Notes under the pieces: generated by a model
The model's database searches: none
What the model saw: the letters and a program-made list of their open reading frames with translations, nothing else
Told to the model about the DNA's origin: nothing
Source of the DNA: Synechococcus sp. MU1643
Lineage (GTDB): Bacteria; Cyanobacteriota; Cyanobacteriia; PCC-6307; Cyanobiaceae
DNA: 64,000 nt
Reading direction: 5' to 3'
Assembly (NCBI RefSeq): GCF_020514095.1
Contig: NZ_VTKY01000003.1
Location: 181,531-245,530, forward strand
Shown: positions 18,302-27,295 of the stretch, one piece after another
How positions within the stretch are numbered: position 1 is the first letter of the stretch
Layout of the letters: each line of letters starts with the position of its first letter
Program-made: the position numbers and the translations under genes

Positions 18302-19285
18302 TCATTGCACCCCCGTGGGCAGGGAGAGAAGCTGCATCACCTGTTGGGCAAAGCCTGAGGCCAGATCCGTCCGGCTGAGAATGAGCAGCAAACAGAGCCC
18401 AAACAGATAAAGGATTGACCAACGGAACAGCGCCTTGGCATTCACAAGGCTGTCGGGATCCAAGGACAGCCGATCGACGAGCTGCAGCAATCGACCGTTG
18501 TAAGGCAGCAGCATCAAGCCATAGAAGACGCCACCTGAAGGCAGAGCAAACACGCCCAAACCGCTGAGCAGAACAGTGATCCAGCCATAAGTCTTGATCG
18601 CCCGGGCCGTCACCACAGGTCCCTTCACCACGGGCAGCATCGGGATCCCGACAGCGCGATAGTCCTCACGCAACAGCAGGGCCAAGGCCCAGAAGTGAGC
18701 TGGCGTCCAGACCATCACCAAAGCGAACAGCCACCAACCCCCGAGGCCGACATGGCCCGTGGCGGCGGCCGCCCCCACGAGAGGCGGAATGGCCCCGGCG
18801 ACACCACCGATGACGATGTTCTGGGACGTCCGAGGCTTGAGCAAAGCTGTGTAAAGCAGCACGTAACTGCACAGACCGAGCAGGGACAACCCAGCAGCGA
18901 GACAGTTCACGCCGCTCACCAGAAGCATCGCCGCCGCCAGGGTGCAGGCGATGGCGCCGATGAATGCACTGGTGGGAGACAGACGACCGGAGGGGAGTGC
19001 GCGACCGCTGGTGCGGGCCATCCGACCATCGAGGTCCTGCTCCCACAAGCAATTCAAAACCCCTGCAGCAGCGGAGGCAAGCGCCCCTCCTCCCAGGGTG
19101 CAGACAAGCCGCGGCGATGAGAGAGGCCAGCCCTCACTGAGAGCCATTCCACCCAGAGTGGTGGCCAGCAGCAAAGGGATCAGGCGGGGTTTGGCGACTT
19201 CCAGCCAGGCCGGCAGTTTCACCCTCTTGCGGGAGGGAACCACCTCCTCACGGGTCGGACGAACGGTTGCGGTGATTTCAGCCAT
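18302..19285 (-). CDS. ctaB: Protohaem IX farnesyltransferase (haem O synthase) CtaB
   Basis: 327 residues and about nine membrane helices. It attaches farnesyl to haem B to make haem O for cytochrome oxidase. The first motif is [21 protein letters not shown], the UbiA-like polyprenyl site in its CtaB form; [19 protein letters not shown] is also diagnostic. ATG 19,285 is used; it overlaps the ctaA stop by 8 bp, giving a coupled ctaAB pair. The frame runs further upstream into ctaA but without family similarity. Confidence 0.95.
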   Translation of the reverse strand: MAEITATVRPTREEVVPSRKRVKLPAWLEVAKPRLIPLLLATTLGGMALSEGWPLSSPRLVCTLGGGALASAAAGVLNCLWEQDLDGRMARTSGRALPSGRLSPTSAFIGAIACTLAAAMLLVSGVNCLAAGLSLLGLCSYVLLYTALLKPRTSQNIVIGGVAGAIPPLVGAAAATGHVGLGGWWLFALVMVWTPAHFWALALLLREDYRAVGIPMLPVVKGPVVTARAIKTYGWITVLLSGLGVFALPSGGVFYGLMLLPYNGRLLQLVDRLSLDPDSLVNAKALFRWSILYLFGLCLLLILSRTDLASGFAQQVMQLLSLPTGVQ

Positions 19286-20204
19286 GACAGGCCTCCAAGG
19301 AGGTGTCGTCGAGGACGACGGAACGGGACGGTGAGGGGAGGTCCGGAGAGCGGACCAGAAGCGCCGCAAACAGAGCGATCAGCAAGGCAGCCACCAGCTG
19401 ATGCGCAACGGTCACTGCGGGTTGCGACAAACCAAGACGAAGGGTGAGAACGCCAAGGGCCACCTGAACCAGCACCAGCAGCACGGCCCCAGCCAGCCAG
19501 GGCCACTGCTGGCGAGCCCAACCACCCGCCAGAACTGCTGCCCCGGCGAAGGCGAGCACAACAACGACCACCGGCATCGCCGTCACGCGATGGGAGAGAA
19601 CCAGCTGGCAGGCCTCTCCTCCTGCGAGGCACCGCTGCCCTGCCCAAGCAGTGGCCATACGACCACCGAGCAGGCACTGCACAAAGACCGACGACAGACC
19701 AAGCGATGCCGCGATGCGCCACCAGAGCGGAGCGAGGACAGCAGCGGGGTGAAACAAGCGTTGGGTCAGCCCACTGAGGAGCGCCACAAGGGTGAGAGCG
19801 AGTGCCAGATGGGCGGTCACCACACCGGAGGGCAGCAGCCGGGTCACCGTCAGCGCACCCAAGGCTCCCTGCATTGCCACCAGAGCCATCAGGCCGGCGG
19901 CCAGCCAGGGCAGCCATCGCGGCAGTTGACGCCGCTGAAGCGTCGTCGCCACAGCCATCACCACCAAGGCGATGCCAATGAGGAAAGCATCGAGGCGGTG
20001 AAACCACTCCAAGAACACCTGAACATTCATCTGGCGACCCGGCAAAAACGAGCCAAAACACAGGGGCCAGTCCGGACAGGCCAAGCCGGCCTCCATCACC
20101 CGGGTCGCTCCACCGATCACCACCAAAGCGATTACGGCAACCACTAAGTGAGCCGATAACAACCCGAGACGTCGACGCAATGTCGACATTGATGAAAGCA
20201 TCAT
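19278..20204 (-). CDS. ctaA: Haem A synthase CtaA (COX15 family)
   Basis: 308 residues, eight membrane helices in two four-helix halves. Haem-ligating histidines lie in [14 protein letters not shown] and [10 protein letters not shown] in the first half, and in [10 protein letters not shown] and [12 protein letters not shown] in the second. It oxidises haem O to haem A. The ATG at 20,204 has GGAG eight bases upstream; ATG codons at 20,201 and 20,189 are alternatives. It is divergent from ctaCDE across a 200-bp spacer. Confidence 0.94.
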   Translation of the reverse strand: MMLSSMSTLRRRLGLLSAHLVVAVIALVVIGGATRVMEAGLACPDWPLCFGSFLPGRQMNVQVFLEWFHRLDAFLIGIALVVMAVATTLQRRQLPRWLPWLAAGLMALVAMQGALGALTVTRLLPSGVVTAHLALALTLVALLSGLTQRLFHPAAVLAPLWWRIAASLGLSSVFVQCLLGGRMATAWAGQRCLAGGEACQLVLSHRVTAMPVVVVVLAFAGAAVLAGGWARQQWPWLAGAVLLVLVQVALGVLTLRLGLSQPAVTVAHQLVAALLIALFAALLVRSPDLPSPSRSVVLDDTSLEACHG

Positions 20205-20404
20205 CGAACAAGCTCCATCCGATGCATCCAAGCGGGATTGCTTGGACCGTAGCGATGCAGAAGATGACGTCACGCTGTGTGGACGTCTGCAACACAAATG
20301 AGGAAAAATCATCCCCTTTTCCTGACAGAAATAAGGCCTTAACAATCACTTCATGGAGAACCGCAGCCAGCCCCATACGCTGTTGAAAACCAGGGATTGA
20401 TCAG
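20205..20404. promoter_or_regulatory. Divergent control region of ctaAB and ctaCDE
   Basis: A 200-bp gene-free spacer between divergent oxidase operons. It contains a palindrome TGACGTCA (20,265-20,272), a second GACGTC (20,282-20,287), and a 7-bp inverted repeat AGGAAAA/TTTTCCT (20,301-20,307 and 20,317-20,323). Promoters for both directions must lie here; I cannot place them securely. Confidence 0.5.
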
Positions 20405-21235
20405 GTGCAGATCCCATCCGCCATTCTCACGTTGGTGATCGGGATGGTCCTTGCTTTGGGCGGCCTTTGGATCGGCCAGAACATCAACCTCCTCCCCATC
20501 GATGCGAGCGCCAACGCGCCGATTTACGACGAGCTCTTTAAGGTTCTATTCACGATTGGCAGCATTCTGTTTGTCGGAATCGTTGGCCTTCTCGTCTTTA
20601 GCTTGATTCGATTTAGGCGACGCAGCGGGCAACTCGGCGACGGCCTGGCCATCGAGGGAAATCTGCCACTCGAAATTTTCTGGACAGCAGTTCCTGCTGT
20701 TGTGGTGCTGTTTGTTGGTCTATACAGCTACGACATTTACGACCGCATGGGTGGCATGGTGCCTCTGGCCCATGACCACATGGGCGGAGCACACGAGGAA
20801 CAGATCTGGGGAGGAATCAGTTCAGGCTCGATTGAATCAGCAGCGGCAACAAATGTCTTGCCCGTTGAAGTGACAGCCATGCAATTCGCCTTCCTCTTTC
20901 ATTACCCAGAGGGAGACATCACATCAGGTGAACTTCATGTTCCAGTCGACCGACCAATCACCCTGCGGATGGAAGCAAAAGATGTGATTCACGCCTTCTG
21001 GGTTCCTGAATTTCGCCTGAAGCAGGACATCATTCCAGGCCAACCAACTCAGCTGAGTTTCACGCCCACACGCACCGGCCGTTATCCAATTGTGTGTGCC
21101 GAACTCTGTGGGCCCTACCACGGTGGAATGCGCTCCACTGTTGTGGTGGAAAGTCCGGAGGACTGGGACAGCTGGTACGGGCAGAACGCCAAAGCAGCAC
21201 CTGAAGAAGAAACGCTCACCATCGCGAACGCCTGA
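20405..21235 (+). CDS. ctaC: Cytochrome c oxidase subunit II CtaC
   Basis: 276 residues with GTG start. Two N-terminal membrane helices (ILTLVIGMVLALGGLWIG; LFTIGSILFVGIVGLLVF) precede the periplasmic cupredoxin domain. The binuclear CuA site CAELCGPYHGGM is intact, as is the electron-entry region around HAFWVPEFRLKQD. A Met/His-rich loop (MGGMVPLAHDHMGGAHEE) between the helices and the domain is unusual and could bind metal. First gene of ctaCDE. Confidence 0.95.
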   Translation: MQIPSAILTLVIGMVLALGGLWIGQNINLLPIDASANAPIYDELFKVLFTIGSILFVGIVGLLVFSLIRFRRRSGQLGDGLAIEGNLPLEIFWTAVPAVVVLFVGLYSYDIYDRMGGMVPLAHDHMGGAHEEQIWGGISSGSIESAAATNVLPVEVTAMQFAFLFHYPEGDITSGELHVPVDRPITLRMEAKDVIHAFWVPEFRLKQDIIPGQPTQLSFTPTRTGRYPIVCAELCGPYHGGMRSTVVVESPEDWDSWYGQNAKAAPEEETLTIANA

Positions 21236-21236
21236 C

Positions 21237-22904
21237 ATGACCATCAGCTTGCCCCCAGAAACATCCAGCCCTCCACGGCTTCAACCCAGCGGTTGGTTGC
21301 GGTATTTCAGCTTCAGCGTTGATCACAAGGTGATCGGGCTGCAGTATCTCGTCTGCGGCTTTGTGTTTTATCTGATTGGCGGTGCCCTAGCCGGTGCCAT
21401 TCGCACGGAGCTCACCAGTCCCGTGTCCGACTTCATGGCACGGGATGTCTACAACCAGGTGCTGACCCTCCACGGCACGGTAATGATCTTTCTCTGGATC
21501 GTCCCCGTAGTGAATGGTGCTTTTGGGAATTATTTGATCCCATTTTATGTGGGCGCTCGGGACATGGCCTTCCCACGCCTCAATGCCGTTGCGTTCTGGT
21601 TGATTCCTCCAGCAGGTTTAATGCTGATCACCAGCTATTTCCTCACGGGTGCTGCTCAATCGGGCTGGACGGCCTATCCACCACTCAGCATCACCACACC
21701 AGCAACGGGCCAAATCATCTGGATCCTGAGCGTGCTGCTGCTGGGCGGGAGTTCGATCTTTGGTGGGATCAACTTCATCGCCACCATTCTCAAGCTGCGA
21801 CGCCCCGGCTTGAAATTAATGCAGCTTCCCATGTATTGCTGGGCGATGCTGGGCACCAGCATTCTTGTGGTTCTCTCAACGCCTGTTCTGGCGGGAACAT
21901 TGGTGCTGCTGAGTTTCGACATCGTTGCCCATACAGGCTTCTTCAATCCCACCCTGGGAGGCAATGTGGTGGTTTACCAGCATCTGTTCTGGTTCTATTC
22001 CCACCCAGCGGTTTACATCATGGTGTTGCCGGCCTTTGGCTTGGTGAGCGAAATCCTGCCGGTTCATGCCCGTAAGCCTCTATTCGGCTACGTAACGATG
22101 GTGTATTCGATCATGGCCATCGTTGTATTGGGCCTGATTGTGTGGGCGCACCACATGTTCACCAGCGGAACACCTCCCTGGATGCGACTGTTCTTCACCA
22201 TTGCAACCGCATTCATCGCCGTTCCCACCGGAATCAAATTCTTCAACTGGTTGGCAACACTCTGGGGCGGACGCATCAGCCTCAACAGCGCCATGCTGTT
22301 TTCATGCGGCTTCATTGTGAACTTCGTGCTCGGAGGCATCACAGGGGTCGCCCTGGCACAGGTGCCATTCGACATTCATGTACATGACACCTACTTCGTT
22401 GTCGCCCACTTCCACTACATCGTCTTCGGTGGATCGGTATTCGTGATCTTCGCCTCGGTTTACCACTGGTATCCCAAATTCACCGGCCGGATGCTCAACG
22501 AAGATCTCGGTCGCCTGCACTGTGCACTCACCTTCATCGGCTTCAACCTGTGCTTCGGCCCTCAGCACTGGCTCGGCCTCAATGGAATGCCGCGACGCGT
22601 TGCTGAATACGACCCCCAATTCACCTTGATCAATCAGATCAGCTCCGTCGGAGCCCTGCTGATGGCCATCAGCACCCTGCCCTTCCTATGGAATGTGATC
22701 CACAGCGCCCTCAACGGCCCAGTCGCAGGGGACAACCCCTGGAAAGCGCTGACGCCCGAATGGCTAACCAGTTCTCCGCCACCGGTCGAGAACTGGATTG
22801 GTGAGGCTCCTCTCGTGGAAGAGCCCTACGGCTACGGCGTCCCGCCGGGCGAGCTGGACCTGAGCGCAGCCAGCGGTCGTGATCTTTGGAGTAGCGGCAA
22901 ATGA
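21237..22904 (+). CDS. ctaD: Cytochrome c oxidase subunit I CtaD
   Basis: 555 residues, twelve membrane helices. The catalytic core of the aa3-type oxidase: CuB/active-site box FWFYSHPAVYIMVLP, WAHHMFTSG, and the haem ligand box HVHDTYFVVAHFHYI. ATG 21,237 lies one base after the ctaC stop; an in-frame upstream start at 21,090 falls inside ctaC and is rejected. It is followed directly by ctaE with a 4-bp overlap. Confidence 0.97.
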   Translation: MTISLPPETSSPPRLQPSGWLRYFSFSVDHKVIGLQYLVCGFVFYLIGGALAGAIRTELTSPVSDFMARDVYNQVLTLHGTVMIFLWIVPVVNGAFGNYLIPFYVGARDMAFPRLNAVAFWLIPPAGLMLITSYFLTGAAQSGWTAYPPLSITTPATGQIIWILSVLLLGGSSIFGGINFIATILKLRRPGLKLMQLPMYCWAMLGTSILVVLSTPVLAGTLVLLSFDIVAHTGFFNPTLGGNVVVYQHLFWFYSHPAVYIMVLPAFGLVSEILPVHARKPLFGYVTMVYSIMAIVVLGLIVWAHHMFTSGTPPWMRLFFTIATAFIAVPTGIKFFNWLATLWGGRISLNSAMLFSCGFIVNFVLGGITGVALAQVPFDIHVHDTYFVVAHFHYIVFGGSVFVIFASVYHWYPKFTGRMLNEDLGRLHCALTFIGFNLCFGPQHWLGLNGMPRRVAEYDPQFTLINQISSVGALLMAISTLPFLWNVIHSALNGPVAGDNPWKALTPEWLTSSPPPVENWIGEAPLVEEPYGYGVPPGELDLSAASGRDLWSSGK

Positions 22905-23500
22905 CCACCACAGTTCCCATCAAGGAGCAGGAGCACAGCCACGAGCAGCATGCCGAGCATCCCGATCACCGCATGTTCGGCCTGGCCACATTTCTTGTGG
23001 CGGACGCCATGACTTTCGCCGGATTCTTTGCGGCCTACCTCACCTTTAAAGCGGTGAACCCACTACCGGATGGAGCCATCTATGAACTTGAGCTGCCCCT
23101 GCCCATCCTCAACACCGTTCTGCTCCTGGTGAGCAGCGCCACCTTCCACCGAGCCGGCCAGGCAATCCGGCAGGACCACCACGGCCGCTGTCGACGCTGG
23201 CTGCTGATCACCGCAGGCCTCGGCCTGGCCTTTCTAGTGAGCCAGATGGTGGAGTACTTCACCCTTCCCTTTGGCCTCACCGACAACCTCTACGCCAGTA
23301 CCTTCTTCGCCGCCACGGGATTTCATGGTCTTCACGTGACCCTCGGGGCCCTGATGACCCTGATTGTCTGGTGGCAGGCGAGGCAGCCACAGGGCCGTGT
23401 GACTGCAGCCGACCACTTCCCCCTGGAAGCAGCGGAGTTGTACTGGCACTTTGTTGATGGGATCTGGGTGATTCTCTTCGTGATCCTTTATCTGCTCTGA
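22901..23500 (+). CDS. ctaE: Cytochrome c oxidase subunit III CtaE
   Basis: 199 residues, five membrane helices, the short bacterial form of subunit III. Contains TFFAATGFHGLHVTLGALM and the terminal YWHFVDGIWVILFVILYLL, both signatures of the family. The N-terminus is histidine/glutamate-rich (EQEHSHEQHAEHPDH). ATG overlaps the ctaD stop (ATGA). Last gene of the operon. Confidence 0.96.
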   Translation: MTTTVPIKEQEHSHEQHAEHPDHRMFGLATFLVADAMTFAGFFAAYLTFKAVNPLPDGAIYELELPLPILNTVLLLVSSATFHRAGQAIRQDHHGRCRRWLLITAGLGLAFLVSQMVEYFTLPFGLTDNLYASTFFAATGFHGLHVTLGALMTLIVWWQARQPQGRVTAADHFPLEAAELYWHFVDGIWVILFVILYLL

Positions 23501-23554
23501 TCCCTTGCCTTGATTGGCGAGCATGGCCAGAATTCAGTTGAATTAACTCCTGAA

Positions 23555-23929
23555 ATGCTGGTCGGCAAGGAACTGCTCGACAAGGCCAGATCGCTCAGCA
23601 ATCGGCCTGAAGATGACATCGCTCGCGGTTGCGGCTACGTCGGCCCAAGCGGACGTCTGCTGAAAAAGAGTTTTTATCGGGCCCTAGTGGAGGCCAAAGC
23701 GGCGGCCCAGGGATGGCAATTGCCGAAAAGCAGCAGCAGTAGTTCCTCAGGCGGCAGCCGTGGTCGCCAGGCCGAATTCCGAACCCGTGTGCATGGCAAC
23801 GGCAACCTGCTGATCGGCCACGCCTACACCCGTCGGCTCGGCCTGGAACCCGGCCAGGAGTTCAAGATCGAGCTCCAACGGGACTCCGGAATGATCGTTC
23901 TGCAGCAGATGGATCAAGACCAGCCGTGA
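23555..23929 (+). CDS. cyAbrB-family transcriptional regulator
   Basis: 124 residues from ATG 23,555; a TTG at 23,510 would add 15 non-conserved residues. MLVGKELLDKARSLSNR, ARGCGYV and the C-terminal AbrB-like DNA-binding part GNGNLLIGHAYTRRLGLEPGQEFKIEL are the hallmarks of cyanobacterial AbrB proteins. These regulate nitrogen, carbon and redox genes and lie in the cytoplasm. A serine run (KSSSSSSSGGS) links the two parts. It converges with riboflavin synthase (16-bp overlap). Confidence 0.88.
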   Translation: MLVGKELLDKARSLSNRPEDDIARGCGYVGPSGRLLKKSFYRALVEAKAAAQGWQLPKSSSSSSSGGSRGRQAEFRTRVHGNGNLLIGHAYTRRLGLEPGQEFKIELQRDSGMIVLQQMDQDQP

Positions 23930-24582
23930 GCAGCCAGCCAGTTGGCTGACAGCTCATCATCCCTTTTTCGGCCTTCGGCGTTTCCGTCTTCGGCAGCGGT
24001 GGCATGCAGCAACCGCTCGGCATAACGGGCCAGTTGATCGGCCTCCAGGTTCACCGTGTCCCCGACAGCAAGGTGCCTCAGGGTCGTTGCCTCCCAGGTG
24101 TGGGGGATGACAGCGAGAGTGAACGTCGATCCATCAGCTGAACATTCAGCCACCGTGAGGCTGATTCCATCCACCGCGATGCTGGCCTTCTCACAGACAT
24201 AACGGCCGAATCGGGGTTCCGACCAGCGGATCGACAGGGCCCAGGAGTGGGGAAGGGTCTCCAGATGGGTGACTTCACCGGTGGCATCCACATGACCGCT
24301 CACCAGATGACCACCAAGGCGGTCGCTCAGCCGAAGCGCCGGCTCGAGGTTCACCGCTCCACCACGGTCCGCCTTGCGTCCCAACGTGGTGCGGCGCAGG
24401 GTTTCCTCACTCACATCGGCGCGGAAGCCATCCCCCATCAGCTCTGCCGCCGTGAGGCAAACGCCATCCACAGCCACGCTGTCGCCAAGGGCCAACGGGG
24501 CAAAAGGAGCGCAGCCCCAAACCACCACAGCCCCTGCACGACGCTCGATCCTTCCCTCTGACTGCACCAGCCCCGTGAACAT
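23914..24582 (-). CDS. ribE: Riboflavin synthase, alpha chain
   Basis: 222 residues. Two tandem lumazine-binding barrels, each with the conserved start: MFTGLVQSEGRIE for the first and LVSGHVDATGEV for the second. The catalytic dismutation of 6,7-dimethyl-8-ribityllumazine occurs between barrels of neighbouring subunits. The ATG at 24,582 is fixed by the invariant MFTG start; the upstream extension overlaps the divergent BFN gene. No other rib gene is adjacent. Confidence 0.93.
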   Translation of the reverse strand: MFTGLVQSEGRIERRAGAVVVWGCAPFAPLALGDSVAVDGVCLTAAELMGDGFRADVSEETLRRTTLGRKADRGGAVNLEPALRLSDRLGGHLVSGHVDATGEVTHLETLPHSWALSIRWSEPRFGRYVCEKASIAVDGISLTVAECSADGSTFTLAVIPHTWEATTLRHLAVGDTVNLEADQLARYAERLLHATAAEDGNAEGRKRDDELSANWLAAHGWS

Positions 24583-24631
24583 CGCTCGCAGCGGCTCTCT
24601 GGCCATAATCGGATAGAGCCGCGCCGCCGAC

Positions 24632-25180
24632 ATGGTCGAAATGAGCGTCGCCGGAATTGCTCTCGATGCCGCCAGCCGCACACCCATGCTGCTATTGCGA
24701 GATCCAAGCGGTCGACGTCAGGTCCCGATCTGGATCGACCAGGCGCAAGCCCACAACATCATGGCCGGACTGCAGGGGGGAGCACCACCACGCCCCCTCA
24801 GCCATGACCTGATGGCAGCACTGTTGGTGGCTGGGGGGCTCGAACTGGAGCGCGTGATCGTCCACGCAATTGAGGACAGCACCTTTCATGCCGTCTTGAA
24901 GCTGCGACCTGATCTGGACGAAGCGGAGTTAGCTGAGAACGAAGTGCTCGAACTGATCGAAGTGGATGCCCGACCCAGCGACGCCATTGCGCTGGCGATC
25001 CGCACCGGCAGCGGGATATGGATGCTGGAGGAGGTGGTAGCGGAAGCCTCGATCCCGGTGGATGCAGAGGCGGATGCTGAAGATCAAACTGCCTTCAGCC
25101 GTTTCGTCGACGACCTCAGCCCTGCGGCCTTGGTGCGCCATCTACGCAACCAAGACAGCGAAGCACCCTCGGAGGAGTGA
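24632..25180 (+). CDS. Bifunctional nuclease (BFN, DUF151) family protein
   Basis: 182 residues. The BFN domain covers residues about 5-130: VAGIALDAASRTPMLLLRD, IWIDQAQAHNIMAGLQG, RPLSHDLMAALL, and the box VDARPSDAIALAIRTG that is most conserved. The acidic C-terminal tail resembles a degenerate UvrB/C-type extension. Plant and cyanobacterial relatives have RNase/DNase activity or serve in stress responses. Its last codons overlap the aldo/keto reductase start (GTGA). Confidence 0.87.
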   Translation: MVEMSVAGIALDAASRTPMLLLRDPSGRRQVPIWIDQAQAHNIMAGLQGGAPPRPLSHDLMAALLVAGGLELERVIVHAIEDSTFHAVLKLRPDLDEAELAENEVLELIEVDARPSDAIALAIRTGSGIWMLEEVVAEASIPVDAEADAEDQTAFSRFVDDLSPAALVRHLRNQDSEAPSEE

Positions 25181-26298
25181 AAACCCGCGCCTTCGGCAGC
25201 GGCCGCCCCGTCAGCCTGTTCAGCCTGGGCACGATGCGTGCCCTGAACTCAGCGGCCCAGATGGCCGAGGTGCTTGACGCGGCAGCTGCAGCTGGAATCA
25301 ATCACCTGGAAACCGCCCCGGCCTACGGACCTGCAGAACGTTTTCTGGGAGAGGCTCTTCGCCAGAACAGCCAGACAAGATCAGACCACTGGGTGATCAC
25401 CAGCAAACTGCTGCCAGGGCTGAGTTTCGCGGAGGGACAACGCCGCCTTGATCAGATTCTGGAGCGGCTGGGCTGTCCACAGCTCGACAACCTCGCCATC
25501 CACGGCATCAACCGGGAGGAACATCTGGACTGGGCCCTGATGGGTGATGGATCCAGGCTTCTGGACTGGGCCCTCAGCAGCGGCCGCGTCAGCCAGGTGG
25601 GCTTCAGCAGCCATGGCAGCAACCCGCTGATCGATCGGGCGCTGCGCAGCCAGCGCTTCAGTTTCTGCAGCCTGCACCTGCATTGGCTGGATCCCCAGCG
25701 CCTGCCCTTGGCCCGTTGGGCCCTTGAGCAAGGCCTCGGTGTGATAGCAATCTCCCCTGCCGACAAAGGCGGTCGCCTACAGGCCCCCAGCCCAACACTT
25801 GTGGAGGACTGCACCCCCTTTGCCCCCCTTGAGCTGGCTTACCGGTTCCTGCTGGCAAAGGGCATCAGCACCCTGACCGTTGGTGCCGCCGCTGCAGGCG
25901 ATCTTCAACTTGCCGCAACACTGGCGCAGGAGGATGGCCCCCTCAGCCAGGCAGAGCAACAGGCCCTGATCACGGCAGAAAGGCGGCAGCAGGAACGCCT
26001 CGGCCAGGGGCATTGCAAGCAGTGTCAGGCCTGCCTCCCCTGTCCGAACGAGGTTCCGATTCCCGAACTCTTGCGGCTGCGCAATCTGGCCATAGGCCAT
26101 GGGCTCACCGCATTCGCGCAGGAGCGCTACAACCTGATCGGCCGTGCCGGCCACTGGTGGGAAGAGAACGATGCTTCGGCCTGTGAACGCTGTGGGGAGT
26201 GCCTTCCCCGTTGCCCGCATCACTTGCCCATTCCTGATCTGTTGGCAGACACCCACCAACGCCTGGAGGCTTCACCGCGGCGGCGACTATGGAGCTGA
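25177..26298 (+). CDS. Aldo/keto reductase with C-terminal 4Fe-4S domain
   Basis: 373 residues. An aldo/keto reductase barrel (INHLETAPAYGPAERFLGEAL with the catalytic Tyr; HWVITSKL with Lys) is followed by a ferredoxin-like segment: CKQCQACLPCP near residue 287 and CERCGECLPRCP near residue 343. Two cysteine clusters suggest two Fe-S clusters. Such fusions are common and largely uncharacterised. GTG start overlaps the BFN gene by 4 bp, with GGAGG just before it. Confidence 0.88.
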   Translation: MKTRAFGSGRPVSLFSLGTMRALNSAAQMAEVLDAAAAAGINHLETAPAYGPAERFLGEALRQNSQTRSDHWVITSKLLPGLSFAEGQRRLDQILERLGCPQLDNLAIHGINREEHLDWALMGDGSRLLDWALSSGRVSQVGFSSHGSNPLIDRALRSQRFSFCSLHLHWLDPQRLPLARWALEQGLGVIAISPADKGGRLQAPSPTLVEDCTPFAPLELAYRFLLAKGISTLTVGAAAAGDLQLAATLAQEDGPLSQAEQQALITAERRQQERLGQGHCKQCQACLPCPNEVPIPELLRLRNLAIGHGLTAFAQERYNLIGRAGHWWEENDASACERCGECLPRCPHHLPIPDLLADTHQRLEASPRRRLWS

Positions 26299-27285
26299 AT
26301 CTCGCCAGAGCTCTTCCAAGGCACTCCGGTCGTCTGGCAACAGCGGTGGCAGTGACCAGCAGCGTGACCAGGTGTCTGCAGAGGGAAAGAGCAGAGGCCG
26401 CAGACGCGCCGAAAGGGCCTTCTGATCCGCCATCGCCCCTGACGATGCAATCGGCACGCGCCATCCCTGCTGCACCAAGCGGCGACGCAGGGGATCCCGC
26501 CATCCCTGCTCGACCCAGCTCTGGGGCATTGGTTCAGGACTGGCCTCCGGACGGAGCAGAACAGTCCAGTGCAAGGGGGCACCGGAGGCAGGCAGCACCG
26601 CCCGAAGACGGGGATCCCGCCCCAGCAGCGTGATGCAGCGGTTGAGCGGTAGAACCACCAGCTTGGCCTCACCCTTGAGCAGCCAGTTGGTGGCTTGCCG
26701 GTCGTCGTAGGTGAGGACCTGGCGACGCAGCGCACTCAAAGCCTGACCTCCGCCCAGATGGTCCGCCAGGCTCATCACCAAGCGGGGGCTGGAGGGCAGA
26801 ACCACACGTCCTGCCATGGAGGAATCCAGGAGAAGAGGCCAGCCCTTCTGGGTCATGGCCGGGTCATCCCGAAACAGCATCACCCAGGGGCTGACGGCCA
26901 GCGGCAACACCCGATCCTGCAGAGCACCGAGGTCAGCCAGAAGAGCCTTGGCCTGACCATCCAACTGGCTGAAGAGCAGTTGAGAGTCGATGGGCTGGAG
27001 TTTGTCCGCTGGATGGGCATCCAGCCACCCATCACCCATCACCAACAAATCGGCATGCGCCTGATCCGCCGGCGTCCAGTCCTGCTGGGCTGGGGCCAGC
27101 GTCAGGCGCCAGGGCTTGGGCAAGGCATCAGCCCACACTTTCGGCAAAACCCCAGCCGGAGCCATCAGTGTTGGTGCGGCTGTCGCAGGACGACAGCCCG
27201 CCAAGAGGACGGTACCGGTCGCCCCGATCATCTGGAGCACTTGGCGCCGGCTCAGGGGACCCAACCGCTCACTCCAGACGTTCAT
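26287..27285 (-). CDS. Tat-exported substrate-binding lipoprotein (spermidine/putrescine-binding type)
   Basis: 332 residues. The N-terminus has LSRRQVLQMIGATGTVLLAGC: a twin-arginine motif merged with a lipobox (LLAGC), so it is likely exported folded and lipidated by Lgt. The remainder resembles the periplasmic binding protein type II fold of PotD-like proteins, with DLLVMGDGWLD and WVMLFRDDP segments. No permease or ATPase is adjacent. ATG 27,285 chosen; an upstream ATG at 27,333 overlaps the neighbour. Ligand unknown. Confidence 0.65.
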   Translation of the reverse strand: MNVWSERLGPLSRRQVLQMIGATGTVLLAGCRPATAAPTLMAPAGVLPKVWADALPKPWRLTLAPAQQDWTPADQAHADLLVMGDGWLDAHPADKLQPIDSQLLFSQLDGQAKALLADLGALQDRVLPLAVSPWVMLFRDDPAMTQKGWPLLLDSSMAGRVVLPSSPRLVMSLADHLGGGQALSALRRQVLTYDDRQATNWLLKGEAKLVVLPLNRCITLLGRDPRLRAVLPASGAPLHWTVLLRPEASPEPMPQSWVEQGWRDPLRRRLVQQGWRVPIASSGAMADQKALSARLRPLLFPSADTWSRCWSLPPLLPDDRSALEELWRDSAP

Positions 27286-27295
27286 GGGCTTGACG

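Noticed and set aside
19219..20376. 385-codon minus-strand frame over ctaA
   Set aside because: Out of frame with ctaA; arginine/glycine/serine-rich shadow product without domains.
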